Shown here: positions 1 to 10,015 of the stretch, in pieces
Layout of the letters: each line of letters begins with the position of its first letter
How positions within the stretch are numbered: the stretch's first letter is position 1
Assembly: GCF_000238795.1 (NCBI RefSeq)
Contig: NZ_AFNK01000071.1
Span: 1 to 64,000, forward strand
Source: Haemophilus sputorum CCUG 13788
GTDB lineage: Bacteria > Pseudomonadota > Gammaproteobacteria > Enterobacterales > Pasteurellaceae
Length of the DNA: 64,000 nt
Direction of reading: 5' to 3'
Notes under the pieces: generated by a model
What the model saw: the letters and a program-made list of their open reading frames with translations, nothing else
The model's database searches: none
What the model was told of the DNA's origin: nothing
Translations under genes and position numbers: made by a program

Positions 1-935
1 GATTTTCCTGGCACCATAATGCTTGAAGTTGGCTTTAAAGCAATATTGGCAATAATCGGTTGGCCTGAGCTGATACCGCCTAAAATCCCGCCAGCATGGT
101 TTGATAAGAAGCCATTTGGTGTCATTTCATCACGGTGTTCACTGCCCTTTTGCTCAACGACTGCAAAACCATCACCAATTTCAACCGCTTTTACAGCATT
201 GATAGACATCAGCGCATGGGCAAGATCAGCATCTAATCGGTCAAATACAGGTTCGCCTAAGCCAACTGGCACATTCTCGGCAACCACTGTGAGTTTTGCT
301 CCAATAGAATCACCTTCTTTTTTAAGCTCACGAATCAATGCATCAAACTGTTCTACAGCAACTGGATCTGGGCAAAAGAATGGATTTTCAGCCACATATT
401 GCCAATTGATATGCTCAATGCTTGCAACCGTTTCAGGGTTGATTTTTACTGAGCCAATTTGAGAGAGATAACCTCTTACCTCAATACCAAATTGTTCACG
501 CAAATACTTTTTCGCAATCGCACCAGCCGCCACACGCATAGCTGTTTCTCGTGCAGAAGAACGACCACCTCCGCGATAATCACGAATGCCATATTTCTGC
601 TGGTAAGTAAAATCAGCATGACCTGGTCGATATTTATCCATAATATCGCCATAATCTTTTGAACGCTGATCGCCATTTTTGATAATCAGCCCAATGCTTG
701 TTCCTGTCGTTTTTCCTTCGAATACGCCAGAAAGAATTTGCACCTCGTCATCTTCCCTGCGTGGTGTGGTATAACGAGATGTTCCGGGTTTACGGCGATC
801 TAAATCAGGTTGAATATCTGCTTCTGATAATGCCATATTAGGGGGCACACCATCGACAATACATCCTAATGCAATGCCGTGAGATTCCCCAAACGTCGTG
901 ACTTTAAAAAGTTGTCCAATGCTGTTGCCTGCCAT
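1..935 (-). CDS. aroC: Chorismate synthase AroC (3' end cut by window edge)
   Basis: Last step of the shikimate pathway: converts EPSP to chorismate with reduced FMN in the cytoplasm. The gene runs off the left edge; about 311 codons are present against roughly 357 for the family, so the C-terminus is missing. The ATG at 933-935 gives [12 protein letters not shown]. The signatures FGESHG (residues 15-20) and [11 protein letters not shown] (about residue 120-130) are readable and intact. The upstream mscK-type gene stops only 9 bases before this start, so aroC is probably the fourth gene of a seqA-menE-mscK-aroC transcript. No own promoter was seen. Identity is secure; only the missing end is unknown. 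Confidence 0.97.
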   Translation of the reverse strand, partial: MAGNSIGQLFKVTTFGESHGIALGCIVDGVPPNMALSEADIQPDLDRRKPGTSRYTTPRREDDEVQILSGVFEGKTTGTSIGLIIKNGDQRSKDYGDIMDKYRPGHADFTYQQKYGIRDYRGGGRSSARETAMRVAAGAIAKKYLREQFGIEVRGYLSQIGSVKINPETVASIEHINWQYVAENPFFCPDPVAVEQFDALIRELKKEGDSIGAKLTVVAENVPVGLGEPVFDRLDADLAHALMSINAVKAVEIGDGFAVVEQKGSEHRDEMTPNGFLSNHAGGILGGISSGQPIIANIALKPTSSIMVPGK

Positions 936-944
936 GTTGTGTCC

Positions 945-3900
945 TTATTTTTTTACGGGAACAAGCGGTTCAGTTCCCCACTTCACCTCTTCGTTCGTCG
1001 CTTGATTTTTAATAAAAATATCTAGTTGGTTAAAGGCAATCTCAATATTATTTGCCATAAATAGCTCATCAATTCTGCGGTTAAGTGCATCAATGGTTCT
1101 GACTCGATCACTTAATTGTCCTACATAAACACGCAATTCATGATCTAAGGTACTTGCACCAAAGCTTAAGAAATATGCTGCTGGTGCAGGATCTTTTAAT
1201 ACCGCCTCATTTTCTTCCGCAGCTTGAAGTAGTAAGCGTTTAACTAATTCAAGATCTGAACCATAAGCTACACCTACTGTAATTACCAAGCGGGTCATGC
1301 TTGAAGTTAATGCCCAGTTGACGACACGTTCAGTAATAAAGGCTTTATTTGGTACGATAACCTCTTTTCGGTCATTATCAATTAAAGTTGTAGCACGAAT
1401 ACGAATTTTTGATACAGTACCGTTAAAGCTTCCAATGGTTACCATATCCCCCACTCGTACAGGGCGTTCAAACAAGATAATAATCCCTGAAACGAAGTTA
1501 CCGAAGATCTCTTGCATACCGAAACCTAAACCAACGGATAATGCGGTAAATAGCCATTGCAATTTAGACCAAGACATCCCTAATGATGCAAACGCAATAC
1601 TTGCACCAATAATAATCAATAAATAGGTAAAGATTGTTGTAATTGTATAAGGCGTACCCTGTGAGAGATTCAAATTAGAGAATACTAAGGTTTCTAACAG
1701 ACCACCTAAGTTTTTCACTAAGATGTAGGTCACAATCAATACAATCATTGCTACCAACAGATTAAGCAAGGTAATGGACTCCATTACCGTACCTGCTTCA
1801 GTTGTCGTTGCTTGTTGCCACAATGTGATCTCTTTCAAATAATACGCCACTGTAACAAGATCTGACCAAACCCAATAAAGCAAACCAAATAATGCAGTCC
1901 AAAGCACTAAATCTGTGATTTTGAGCATTTGATTTTTAATATCACTCACTGAAATCGCATCATCTTGCAATACTAAGGCGCTATCTTCAGTCTCGACTGT
2001 TTGCTCTTGCCCATTCTGCTGTGCTTGTGCTTTTGCCTGAGCTAATGCGCGCTTCTCCTGTAATCTTCGATAAGAAAGACGACGAGAAGAGACATTAAAG
2101 CCACGATAGACCATATTTCGGATAATAATCCAAGTTACAATTGCAAAATAACTTGCAACAAGATGTTCAATAATTTGTGAGGCAGTATAGTAATAGCCCA
2201 TAACGATTAAAACAATTAACGCAATCGGTGCTAAAACTAATAATATACGAACAAGTCCTAGCAACATTGGTTTTGCATCACGTCTATAAGATGCTGCTTT
2301 TTGATAAGTTGCGATTCCCATTCGAAAGCCTGGTACAACCACAAATAACACACTAATTAGAACTAATACAGTCATTGCCTGACCAATCACATCGTAGGCA
2401 ATCCCATATTCTGTCGCATTGTTAAAGATTGATGTATTTAATAATAAACCGATTACCCAAACCGAGTGTTTGAGAATTTTTCTAAATACGGCATTACTAC
2501 TTTGCGGCATATTGAAATGGCGATAAGCAATCCCATTTGGGCGTAACATTGCTAGCATGAAGGCAAAGTAAAGCCAATAAAACGCCATTTTTAAGCCCCA
2601 AGGCCAAACTTCCGTTGGGTCAAGGAAGCAAATATAGGTGACCAATACAAACACAATTAAGAACATGAATGTGCTTGGTAAACACAACACCACAGTCCAG
2701 AAAATAGCCATTGGTGTATTCCATTGACTATCCGTTGGAACAGTTAACATGCTGTTGTTGATTTTCGTTAGCTTCTGTTTAATACGATCATGCTGACGAC
2801 GAATAAAGAAGGTTAATAAACTTAATCCGCCAATCAGTAAGCCAGCTAAACCGAGGTTATCTTTCCAATTAGAGAAATCTAATTTTTTCGAAATCTCGGT
2901 TAACTCATAACCTGCTAATCCAGGGAAACGAGTAAACCACTCAAGATCCATTTCACTATTACTTTTTACCCAAAAGCTCTGCTGTTGGAGTTTTTGTTGT
3001 AGTGCATCACTGATTGTTTTAACTTGTTGTTGGTTCAGCTCAATGTTAATTGATAAATTCAATTGATTATTTAGTAGCTTCAGCAATTCAGATAAAGTTT
3101 TGCTACGCGTTTGTAGAATTTCTTCTAGCTGAGCTTTTTCTGCATCAGTGAATGTTGTTTTTTCGCGGCTTTCTAACTTTGAAATATAAGCTTGCGTATC
3201 TACTAAACTATCTTTAAATTCTGAAATATCAAAAACGCGGACGCGCAAATCTGCGATCTGCTTTGATAGACCTTTAATTACCTTATCTTGCGGTAAAGAC
3301 TGGCGTTGTTTATTGATAATACGAGATAGCACCAACGTACCTTGAAGAGAACTAATTTGTTCTTCAATATTACGCTGCGTTTGTTGGAGATTATCTAATA
3401 CGTTTTTAATACGTAAATTATCTTGTGATAACTGGCTAATTTCTGTTGTTTTTTTCAGTAATTCTTCACTAATAGAAGTGTTAAAATCTAACTCTTTACT
3501 AATGACCGGATTAGTATTTTTATTTTTTTGTTGAGATTTTTCCGCCTCTTCCACCTTATTTTTAGAAGCCTGTACTAATTTGATATTAAGTGCTTCCTGA
3601 ATTTGGCTAAGAAGTTGTTGTTGATTTTGTTGTGCTTGCTTTTTCTCATCTAATCTAGCGTTATATAGCGAACTCAATTCTTCATTGCCACGCAATAAAG
3701 TTTGGCTGTAGCTATTCTGCGCATCTAATAAAGCTAGTTCTGCTTCAATCTTATTTTTAGCTGTATCTGAAAGAGCCGAATTAGCTAATTCGGTATTTAA
3801 TGCTGATTTACGCTTTGCATTTGCTGAAAGTGAAGCTTGAGCTTTATCAGGCGCAGCATTTTGAGCAATGAGTTTGGTATTCGTTGCCGTTAATTCATTT

Positions 3901-4292
3901 TGTGCTTTTTCAAGTGCTGCTTGTGTTTCTTCTTGCAAGGCTTGAAGCGCACTGATGTCTTGTTCAGCTAATTTTTCTGAAGTTGGTAAAGTTTGCGCTT
4001 TTAGTTTCTCAAAATTTGCTTTACTCGCTGCGATCGCTTTATGCGCGCCTGTGATCTCTGCCACTAGCGCATCATTATCTGCTTTCACTTTTTCAGTTTG
4101 AGTCATAAACGCTAGCGTATCTTCCAATAACTGAAGTTGCTGTTTATTCTCTTCTGTTTGTTCAAGTTTTTTAGTATTTTCAATTGCCGTTTGTAGGGCT
4201 TTTTCAGAGGGTAACGCAGCTGATGCGGATAAACTCACACCAGAAAGCACGGCAAATGCCAACATAAATGGCATATAAATCTGTTTTATCAT
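945..4292 (-). CDS. mscK: MscK/KefA-type large mechanosensitive channel
   Basis: Large inner-membrane channel of the MscS superfamily that opens under membrane tension; MscK of E. coli is also K+-sensitive. The 1115-residue product has an N-terminal signal peptide (cleavage likely after ASA, about residue 25), a long periplasmic region rich in Gln, Glu, Lys and Ala with coiled-coil character (about 26-480), many membrane segments (about 490-900), and a C-terminal MscS core. The core holds LGFGMQEIFGNF, the segment FERPVRVGDMVTIGSFNGTV and the beta-domain motif RKEVIVPNKAF, all very close to MscK. Its ATG overlaps the menE stop by four bases (ATGA), implying translational coupling. E. coli mscK sits in a different neighbourhood. 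K+ gating here is inference. Confidence 0.9.
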   Translation of the reverse strand: MIKQIYMPFMLAFAVLSGVSLSASAALPSEKALQTAIENTKKLEQTEENKQQLQLLEDTLAFMTQTEKVKADNDALVAEITGAHKAIAASKANFEKLKAQTLPTSEKLAEQDISALQALQEETQAALEKAQNELTATNTKLIAQNAAPDKAQASLSANAKRKSALNTELANSALSDTAKNKIEAELALLDAQNSYSQTLLRGNEELSSLYNARLDEKKQAQQNQQQLLSQIQEALNIKLVQASKNKVEEAEKSQQKNKNTNPVISKELDFNTSISEELLKKTTEISQLSQDNLRIKNVLDNLQQTQRNIEEQISSLQGTLVLSRIINKQRQSLPQDKVIKGLSKQIADLRVRVFDISEFKDSLVDTQAYISKLESREKTTFTDAEKAQLEEILQTRSKTLSELLKLLNNQLNLSINIELNQQQVKTISDALQQKLQQQSFWVKSNSEMDLEWFTRFPGLAGYELTEISKKLDFSNWKDNLGLAGLLIGGLSLLTFFIRRQHDRIKQKLTKINNSMLTVPTDSQWNTPMAIFWTVVLCLPSTFMFLIVFVLVTYICFLDPTEVWPWGLKMAFYWLYFAFMLAMLRPNGIAYRHFNMPQSSNAVFRKILKHSVWVIGLLLNTSIFNNATEYGIAYDVIGQAMTVLVLISVLFVVVPGFRMGIATYQKAASYRRDAKPMLLGLVRILLVLAPIALIVLIVMGYYYTASQIIEHLVASYFAIVTWIIIRNMVYRGFNVSSRRLSYRRLQEKRALAQAKAQAQQNGQEQTVETEDSALVLQDDAISVSDIKNQMLKITDLVLWTALFGLLYWVWSDLVTVAYYLKEITLWQQATTTEAGTVMESITLLNLLVAMIVLIVTYILVKNLGGLLETLVFSNLNLSQGTPYTITTIFTYLLIIIGASIAFASLGMSWSKLQWLFTALSVGLGFGMQEIFGNFVSGIIILFERPVRVGDMVTIGSFNGTVSKIRIRATTLIDNDRKEVIVPNKAFITERVVNWALTSSMTRLVITVGVAYGSDLELVKRLLLQAAEENEAVLKDPAPAAYFLSFGASTLDHELRVYVGQLSDRVRTIDALNRRIDELFMANNIEIAFNQLDIFIKNQATNEEVKWGTEPLVPVKK
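961..969 (+). repeat. Uptake signal sequence core in mscK
   Basis: ACAAGCGGT near the 3' end of mscK. This is the Apl-type core; the TTTGCAAA half is not evident here. Confidence 0.6.
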
Positions 4293-5707
4293 ATTGTTTT
4301 TTCTGCTTCTAATAATTCAATTAAATGTTGTTGAAGTAATGTTCTTGAAATCTTAATTGTACCTTGTGCCTGCCATTTAGCTATATCTAATGGAAAATAA
4401 CGAATAGGTTGTTTAAATTTTTCAAGTTTTTCGGCTAAATAACACTGAAGTTTAGTGCTTTCAGCCTCAAAATGATTTTCTTTAAATTGAATAAAGGCTA
4501 CAGGTCTAGCACCAAATTCTTTATCATCAATCGGTAATACAAAAGCTTGCGAGACTAAATTTGAACTATAAATTTGTTGCTCAATTTCTTCTGGCTGAAT
4601 GTTTTCTCCGCCAGAGATAAACATATTATCTAATCGTCCTAATACCATCAATTGATGTTTGGCATTCCATTCGCCTTTATCTTTAGTTTGTAGCCAACCT
4701 TCTGCATTTACAAGCGGTCGAATTTCACCATTTTTTTGCCAAATGCCTTGAGCAAGCCCTGCACCTTTTACCCAAATTTCTTGATTAACTAATCGAACTT
4801 CTCGACCTAATAACGGATAGCCAACATTATGAGATTCATTTCTTCCCGCACAGATAGTGGATGCCATTTCTGTCATACCATAGCCAGAAAACGTGACGAT
4901 GTTTCTCTTTTTAGCTAATTCAACTAATTCAGGCGGAATAAATGCGCCACCCAATAAAATAGATTTCGGCTTCGCTAATGGCTGTTGGCGTTGTTCAAGA
5001 TAACGTTGTAATTGTGTCGGCACTAATGATGCATGAGAAACCTCATCAAGCCCGTCCATAAAATCACATTTATCTTCGCAAATTTGTAAAGTTGCGCCTT
5101 GTAATAACCAACGCCAAACAATGCCTTGCCCAGAAACATGAAACAACGGCAAACTCAGCAACCAGCTATCTGTATCAGAAAACGCCATCAGCTCACAAAC
5201 GCCTTTTGCATTTGCAAGATGGTCTGCAACGGTATGCACTACCGCTTTAGGCTTTCCTGAAGAACCTGAAGTTAAGGTCAAAGTTAATGCTTGAGAGACA
5301 TTATCATCATCAACAGAACCAAGATTATTAATATTCTCAAGAGATAAGAAATCCTGATCGGTTATCAAAAAATCTACGCCGATATCAGTTAAAATGGCAT
5401 TTTTCTGGGATGTTTTTAATGCTGAATTCAGCATCACAATACGCCCACCTAACGCAATTACCGCCAAATAACTAAGCAATCCACAAAAACGAGATTCACC
5501 ACAATAGGCAATAATATTATTTTTCGTGACATTGCCACGAAATTTTTCCACAATTTGCGTAATTAACTTATTTAATTGACTCCATGTCATCGACTGGCTT
5601 TGTAACTGTGGAAAAAAAGGCGAACTGCCTTTATTCCAAATTAAGGCAGTTCGCTCAGGTTGTTGATTAGCCCAATATTGAGGAAGAAAACAATCAACGT
5701 TTAGCAT
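4289..5707 (-). CDS. menE: o-Succinylbenzoate-CoA ligase MenE
   Basis: Activates o-succinylbenzoate with ATP and CoA in menaquinone synthesis, a quinone used in anaerobic respiration. The 472-residue protein is an ANL-superfamily enzyme: phosphate-binding loop LTSGSSGKPKAVVH (about 145-158), GYGMTEMAS (A5 motif), and the C-terminal hinge LGRLDNMFISGGENIQPEEIE. The assignment to MenE rather than another acyl-CoA ligase rests on overall resemblance and on the known Haemophilus neighbourhood next to seqA. Other men genes are not in the window. The start follows the seqA stop by two bases and the end overlaps mscK, so it is internal to an operon. An uptake core (4710-4719) lies inside the gene in frame. 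Confidence 0.9.
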   Translation of the reverse strand: MLNVDCFLPQYWANQQPERTALIWNKGSSPFFPQLQSQSMTWSQLNKLITQIVEKFRGNVTKNNIIAYCGESRFCGLLSYLAVIALGGRIVMLNSALKTSQKNAILTDIGVDFLITDQDFLSLENINNLGSVDDDNVSQALTLTLTSGSSGKPKAVVHTVADHLANAKGVCELMAFSDTDSWLLSLPLFHVSGQGIVWRWLLQGATLQICEDKCDFMDGLDEVSHASLVPTQLQRYLEQRQQPLAKPKSILLGGAFIPPELVELAKKRNIVTFSGYGMTEMASTICAGRNESHNVGYPLLGREVRLVNQEIWVKGAGLAQGIWQKNGEIRPLVNAEGWLQTKDKGEWNAKHQLMVLGRLDNMFISGGENIQPEEIEQQIYSSNLVSQAFVLPIDDKEFGARPVAFIQFKENHFEAESTKLQCYLAEKLEKFKQPIRYFPLDIAKWQAQGTIKISRTLLQQHLIELLEAEKTI

Positions 5708-5709
5708 AA

Positions 5710-6285
5710 TTACACGAATAACATTTTAACGCGTTCAATCAGGTGTTTTGGTAATTGCATAAACTCCATCACACCCGTAACAATTAAACCTTTACGGTTA
5801 GTGTTATTATTGGTTACCACCCAAAATGGTGAATCTGGGATCTGTTTAGCTTTCACACTACTACCATGACTCAATAATGCTTGCTCTGTTTTAGCAAAAT
5901 AGGTACGTTCCGTGCCTCGGATAGATTCTGTTGCTTGAGAAAAAGTTTCAGGATCTGCTTTATGTAATGCGCTTAGCAACATCAAAAAACGAACGACATT
6001 TTTGCTCTCTTGCGTAAATGCTTCTGATTTTAAGACTTTTTCTACTCGCTGAACTGTTTTCTCCAAATTAGTTTCAGGATCATTTTTTACTGGCTTTTTC
6101 AACGATTTCTCAGTAACCAATTCTTTAAGTTCATTTAGCGTATTTTGTTGCACCAATACAAAAGGTTGTGGAGAGGAAGGCAAACGCAATAAACGACGCA
6201 AAATATCAGAAGCACTTTCACCAATTGATTGTGTCCGACTGGCAATATACTGGTATAATTCATCATCGACTTCAATGTTTTTCAT
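5710..6285 (-). CDS. seqA: SeqA, negative regulator of replication initiation
   Basis: SeqA binds hemimethylated GATC sites and sequesters newly replicated origins, delaying re-initiation and organising nascent DNA. The N-terminal multimerisation segment (MKNIEVDDELYQYIASRTQS then GESASDILRRLL) and the C-terminal DNA-binding domain with FWVVTNNNTNRK are close to E. coli SeqA; length is 191 residues from this start. The ATG at 6283-6285 is preferred over an in-frame GTG 18 bases upstream because GGGGAG sits five bases before the ATG and the protein then begins like the family. It is divergent from ybfF, as in E. coli, and heads the run to menE, mscK and aroC. Two GATC sites lie close to the start (6288 and about 6354). 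Confidence 0.95.
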   Translation of the reverse strand: MKNIEVDDELYQYIASRTQSIGESASDILRRLLRLPSSPQPFVLVQQNTLNELKELVTEKSLKKPVKNDPETNLEKTVQRVEKVLKSEAFTQESKNVVRFLMLLSALHKADPETFSQATESIRGTERTYFAKTEQALLSHGSSVKAKQIPDSPFWVVTNNNTNRKGLIVTGVMEFMQLPKHLIERVKMLFV

Positions 6286-6402
6286 CTGATCTCCCCGATT
6301 CACGGATTATTATTTGATTTCAAAAAATTCTAGGCATTATAATACACTTCACAGATCTTTTTATAGATTCTTATTTAAAAAATAATACAAAATCATCATA
6401 TT
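6286..6402. promoter_or_regulatory. Divergent seqA/ybfF promoter region
   Basis: For the plus strand, TTGATT (6314-6319) and TATAAT (6338-6343) are spaced by 18 bases, about 60 bases before the ybfF start. The same palindromic TTATAA block gives a second TATAAT on the minus strand (6336-6341) facing seqA, with a poor -35. The two -10 boxes therefore overlap. A GATC at about 6354 lies between this block and ybfF. Start sites are inferred, not shown. Confidence 0.6.
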
Positions 6403-7916
<1,514 letters not shown>

Positions 7917-7942
7917 CATTTTGTAAAAATCAGGTCAGATCA

Positions 7943-7998
7943 GACCGCTTGTTGGTAGATTTCCCCCAAGGGAGATTTGCTCAAGCGGTCATTTTTTA
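7943..7998 (+). terminator. cmoA terminator built from an inverted uptake-sequence pair
   Basis: GACCGCTTG (7943-7951) and CAAGCGGTC (7982-7990) are inverse complements and can form a 9-bp stem, followed by ATTTTTT. A smaller CCC/GGG stem may form inside the loop. Position after cmoA and before the fabI promoter fits a terminator. Confidence 0.7.
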
Positions 7999-8006
7999 GG
8001 TATAAT
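7977..8006 (+). promoter_or_regulatory. fabI promoter
   Basis: TTGCTC (7977-7982) and TATAAT (8001-8006) are separated by 18 bases, about 44 bases before the fabI ATG. The -35 box overlaps the end of the preceding hairpin. A clear ribosome site AGAGGAAA precedes the ATG. Inferred from sequence only. Confidence 0.6.
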
Positions 8007-8049
8007 TTGCAAGGTTTTTTACCCCGATTTATTTAAAAGAGGAAATTTT

Positions 8050-8838
8050 ATGAGCTTCTTAGCAGGCAAACGCATTTTAATCACTGGTCTTGCAAGCAAC
8101 CGTTCTATCGCATACGGCATCGCAAAAGCGATGAAAGCACAAGGTGCAGAATTAGCTTTCACTTATTTAAACGATAAATTACAACCACGCGTTGAAGAAT
8201 TTGCAAAAGAATTCGGTTCAGATATCGTATTACCTTTAGATGTTGCAACTGATGAAAGCATCCAAAACTGTTTTGCCGAATTAAGCAAAAAATGGGAAAA
8301 ATTTGACGGTTTTGTTCACGCAATCGCATTCGCACCAGGTGACCAATTAGATGGCGACTATGTTAATGCAGCAACGCGTGAAGGCTACCGCATTGCACAT
8401 GATATCAGTGCATACAGCTTTGTGGCAATGGCACAAGCAGCTCGTCCATTCTTAAATAAAGATGCTTCATTATTAACTTTAAGCTACTTAGGCGCAGAGC
8501 GTGCGATTCCAAACTACAACGTAATGTGTTTAGCAAAAGCATCATTAGAAGCAGCAACGCGTGTAATGGCAGCAGATTTAGGTAAAGAAGGTATCCGTGT
8601 AAACGCAATTTCAGCAGGCCCAATTCGTACACTTGCAGCATCTGGCATTAAAAACTTCAAGAAAATGTTAGCCGCTTTCGAGCAAACTGCAGCACTACGT
8701 CGTACAGTAACCATTGAAGATGTAGGTAACTCAGCAGCATTCTTATGTTCAAACCTTGCTTCTGGCGTAACTGGTGAAGTATTGCATGTTGATGCCGGTT
8801 TTAGCATTACTGCAATGGGTGAATTAGGCGAAGAATAA
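8050..8838 (+). CDS. fabI: Enoyl-ACP reductase (NADH) FabI
   Basis: Final reductive step of each fatty-acid elongation cycle, reducing trans-2-enoyl-ACP; the target of triclosan and isoniazid-like inhibitors. The 262-residue protein is a short-chain dehydrogenase of FabI type: nucleotide-binding [15 protein letters not shown] (about 11-25), the block [12 protein letters not shown], and the catalytic Tyr...Lys in [13 protein letters not shown]. The E. coli equivalent has Gly where this one has Cys. It is monocistronic, with its own promoter at 7977-8006 and a strong terminator at 8855-8884. Codon use looks highly biased, as expected for a well-expressed gene. Confidence 0.97.
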   Translation: MSFLAGKRILITGLASNRSIAYGIAKAMKAQGAELAFTYLNDKLQPRVEEFAKEFGSDIVLPLDVATDESIQNCFAELSKKWEKFDGFVHAIAFAPGDQLDGDYVNAATREGYRIAHDISAYSFVAMAQAARPFLNKDASLLTLSYLGAERAIPNYNVMCLAKASLEAATRVMAADLGKEGIRVNAISAGPIRTLAASGIKNFKKMLAAFEQTAALRRTVTIEDVGNSAAFLCSNLASGVTGEVLHVDAGFSITAMGELGEE

Positions 8839-8854
8839 TTTGCTTTAGTAAAAA

Positions 8855-8884
8855 GAAAAAGTCAGGCGCTGCCCTGACTTTTTT
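8855..8884 (+). terminator. fabI terminator
   Basis: AAAAAGTCAGG and CCTGACTTTTT form an 11-bp stem around a six-base loop (CGCTGC), ending in a T run. Placed 16 bases after the fabI stop. Confidence 0.85.
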
Positions 8885-8989
8885 GTAAAAAAATTCTAGA
8901 ATTAAACCGTTTGCCTAACAACTTTTGGTTTACTGCTAATTTTTAGCACTCTTTTATGTTTAAAATAAAAGCAAACAACGTATTCTGCC

Positions 8990-9018
8990 TTGCCAGCCTT
9001 TTATTTTTTCGTTAAAAT
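8990..9018 (+). promoter_or_regulatory. tRNA-Val promoter
   Basis: TTGCCA (8990-8995), a 17-base spacer, and TAAAAT (9013-9018) sit 13 bases before the mature tRNA. The spacing is ideal for a sigma-70 promoter. Confidence 0.65.
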
Positions 9019-9031
9019 AGTGCCATATTTT

Positions 9032-9108
9032 GCAACTATAGCTCAGTTGGTTAGAGCACCACCTTGACATGGTGGGGGTCACTGGTTCGAGTCCAGCTAG
9101 TTGCACCA
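9032..9108 (+). tRNA. tRNA-Val (anticodon GAC)
   Basis: A full cloverleaf can be drawn: acceptor GCAACTA/TAGTTGC, D arm GCTC/GAGC with AGTTGGTTA loop, anticodon stem CCACC/GGTGG around TTGACAT (anticodon GAC), T loop TTCGAGT, and an encoded CCA end. It closely resembles E. coli tRNA-Val(GAC). The outermost T-stem pair (49-65) reads A-C, a mismatch where E. coli has a G-U type pair. It is a single gene, not part of a cluster, with its own promoter and a terminator just downstream. Confidence 0.95.
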
Positions 9109-9116
9109 TTATTCTG

Positions 9117-9146
9117 AATCCCAGTTCCTTGAACTGGGATTTTTTA
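9117..9146. terminator. Bidirectional terminator between tRNA-Val and apaH
   Basis: AATCCCAGTTC and GAACTGGGATT form an 11-bp stem with a CTT loop, followed by TTTTT on the plus strand. The convergent arrangement with apaH means it may serve both. Confidence 0.8.
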
Positions 9147-9152
9147 TTTATA

Positions 9153-9965
9153 CTATTTAAGTCTTGGTTGAGTAAAAAGCTGTTTATCTTCCCAACGTAG
9201 CATTGTTAAATATTGTCCCCAAGCGCAACCAGTATCTAAAGCATAAATATTTTTTCGGTTAGCTTTTCCCATTAAACTTGCCCAATGTCCAAAAATAATT
9301 GGCGTTTGTTCATAGAGCGGGTTATCAAGTGCAAACCAAGGCAATAATTCTTTAGGAGCTTCTTCTATTGGTGATTTGCAAGCAAAATCTAATCGCCCAT
9401 CCGCATAGCAAAAGCGCATACGAGTAAACACATTCACGCAGTAACGCCAACGCGCAATTCCTGTTAAATCTGCTCGCCAATAATCAGGTTGGCTTTCATA
9501 CATTTGTGCTAAATAATCTGCATAATGTTCGCTTCGTAATGTTTTCTCTACTTCTCTTGCACAGGCTAGAGTGGTAGCTAAATCCCATTGAGGGCTAATT
9601 CCCGCATGAACTAATAAAAAACCATGTTTTGGATGTTGCGCAACAAGCGGTTGATTTCTAAGCCAATTTTGCAAATCTTCACGATCTTCAGCTTGGAAAA
9701 TAGCATCAACTTTATCGTTTGGTTTCACACGTTTGATCCCAAGCAATGTCGATAATAGATGCAAATCATGATTTCCTAACACCATTTGCGCTTTGCTACC
9801 TAATGATTTCACAAAACGTAAGCAAGCTAAAGAATCTTCCCCTCTTGCGACTAAATCTCCCGTTAACCAAATCTCATCTTTGGCTGGATCAAAAGCAACT
9901 TTTTCTAATAGCCGTTGAAATTCTTCAAAACAGCCATGTAAGTCTCCCACAATATAGGTTGCCAT
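9153..9965 (-). CDS. apaH: Symmetrical diadenosine tetraphosphatase ApaH
   Basis: Cleaves Ap4A to two ADP, and in E. coli also removes NpnN caps from RNA. The 270-residue protein carries the metallophosphatase motifs [10 protein letters not shown] (about 7-16), [10 protein letters not shown] (about 36-45) and LGNHDLHLL (about 63-71), with later His ligands (FGHWASL). AAGGAG lies just before the ATG. In E. coli apaH follows ksgA and apaG; here it stands alone after rnb, separated from it by a terminator. An uptake core lies inside at 9643-9651. Confidence 0.95.
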   Translation of the reverse strand: MATYIVGDLHGCFEEFQRLLEKVAFDPAKDEIWLTGDLVARGEDSLACLRFVKSLGSKAQMVLGNHDLHLLSTLLGIKRVKPNDKVDAIFQAEDREDLQNWLRNQPLVAQHPKHGFLLVHAGISPQWDLATTLACAREVEKTLRSEHYADYLAQMYESQPDYWRADLTGIARWRYCVNVFTRMRFCYADGRLDFACKSPIEEAPKELLPWFALDNPLYEQTPIIFGHWASLMGKANRKNIYALDTGCAWGQYLTMLRWEDKQLFTQPRLK

Positions 9966-9980
9966 GATTTCTCCTTGTAA

Positions 9981-10012
9981 AAAGGCGGAGCTACTTTTTC
10001 ACTCCGCCTTGT
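9981..10012 (-). terminator. rnb terminator
   Basis: AAGGCGGAG and CTCCGCCTT pair across a short loop. Read on the minus strand, the stem is followed by TTTTT, so it terminates rnb just upstream of apaH. Confidence 0.8.
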
Positions 10013-10015
10013 CAA

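Noticed and set aside
19..462. Open frame on the plus strand at the left edge
   Set aside because: It lies antisense to aroC, which has clear chorismate synthase motifs on the minus strand.
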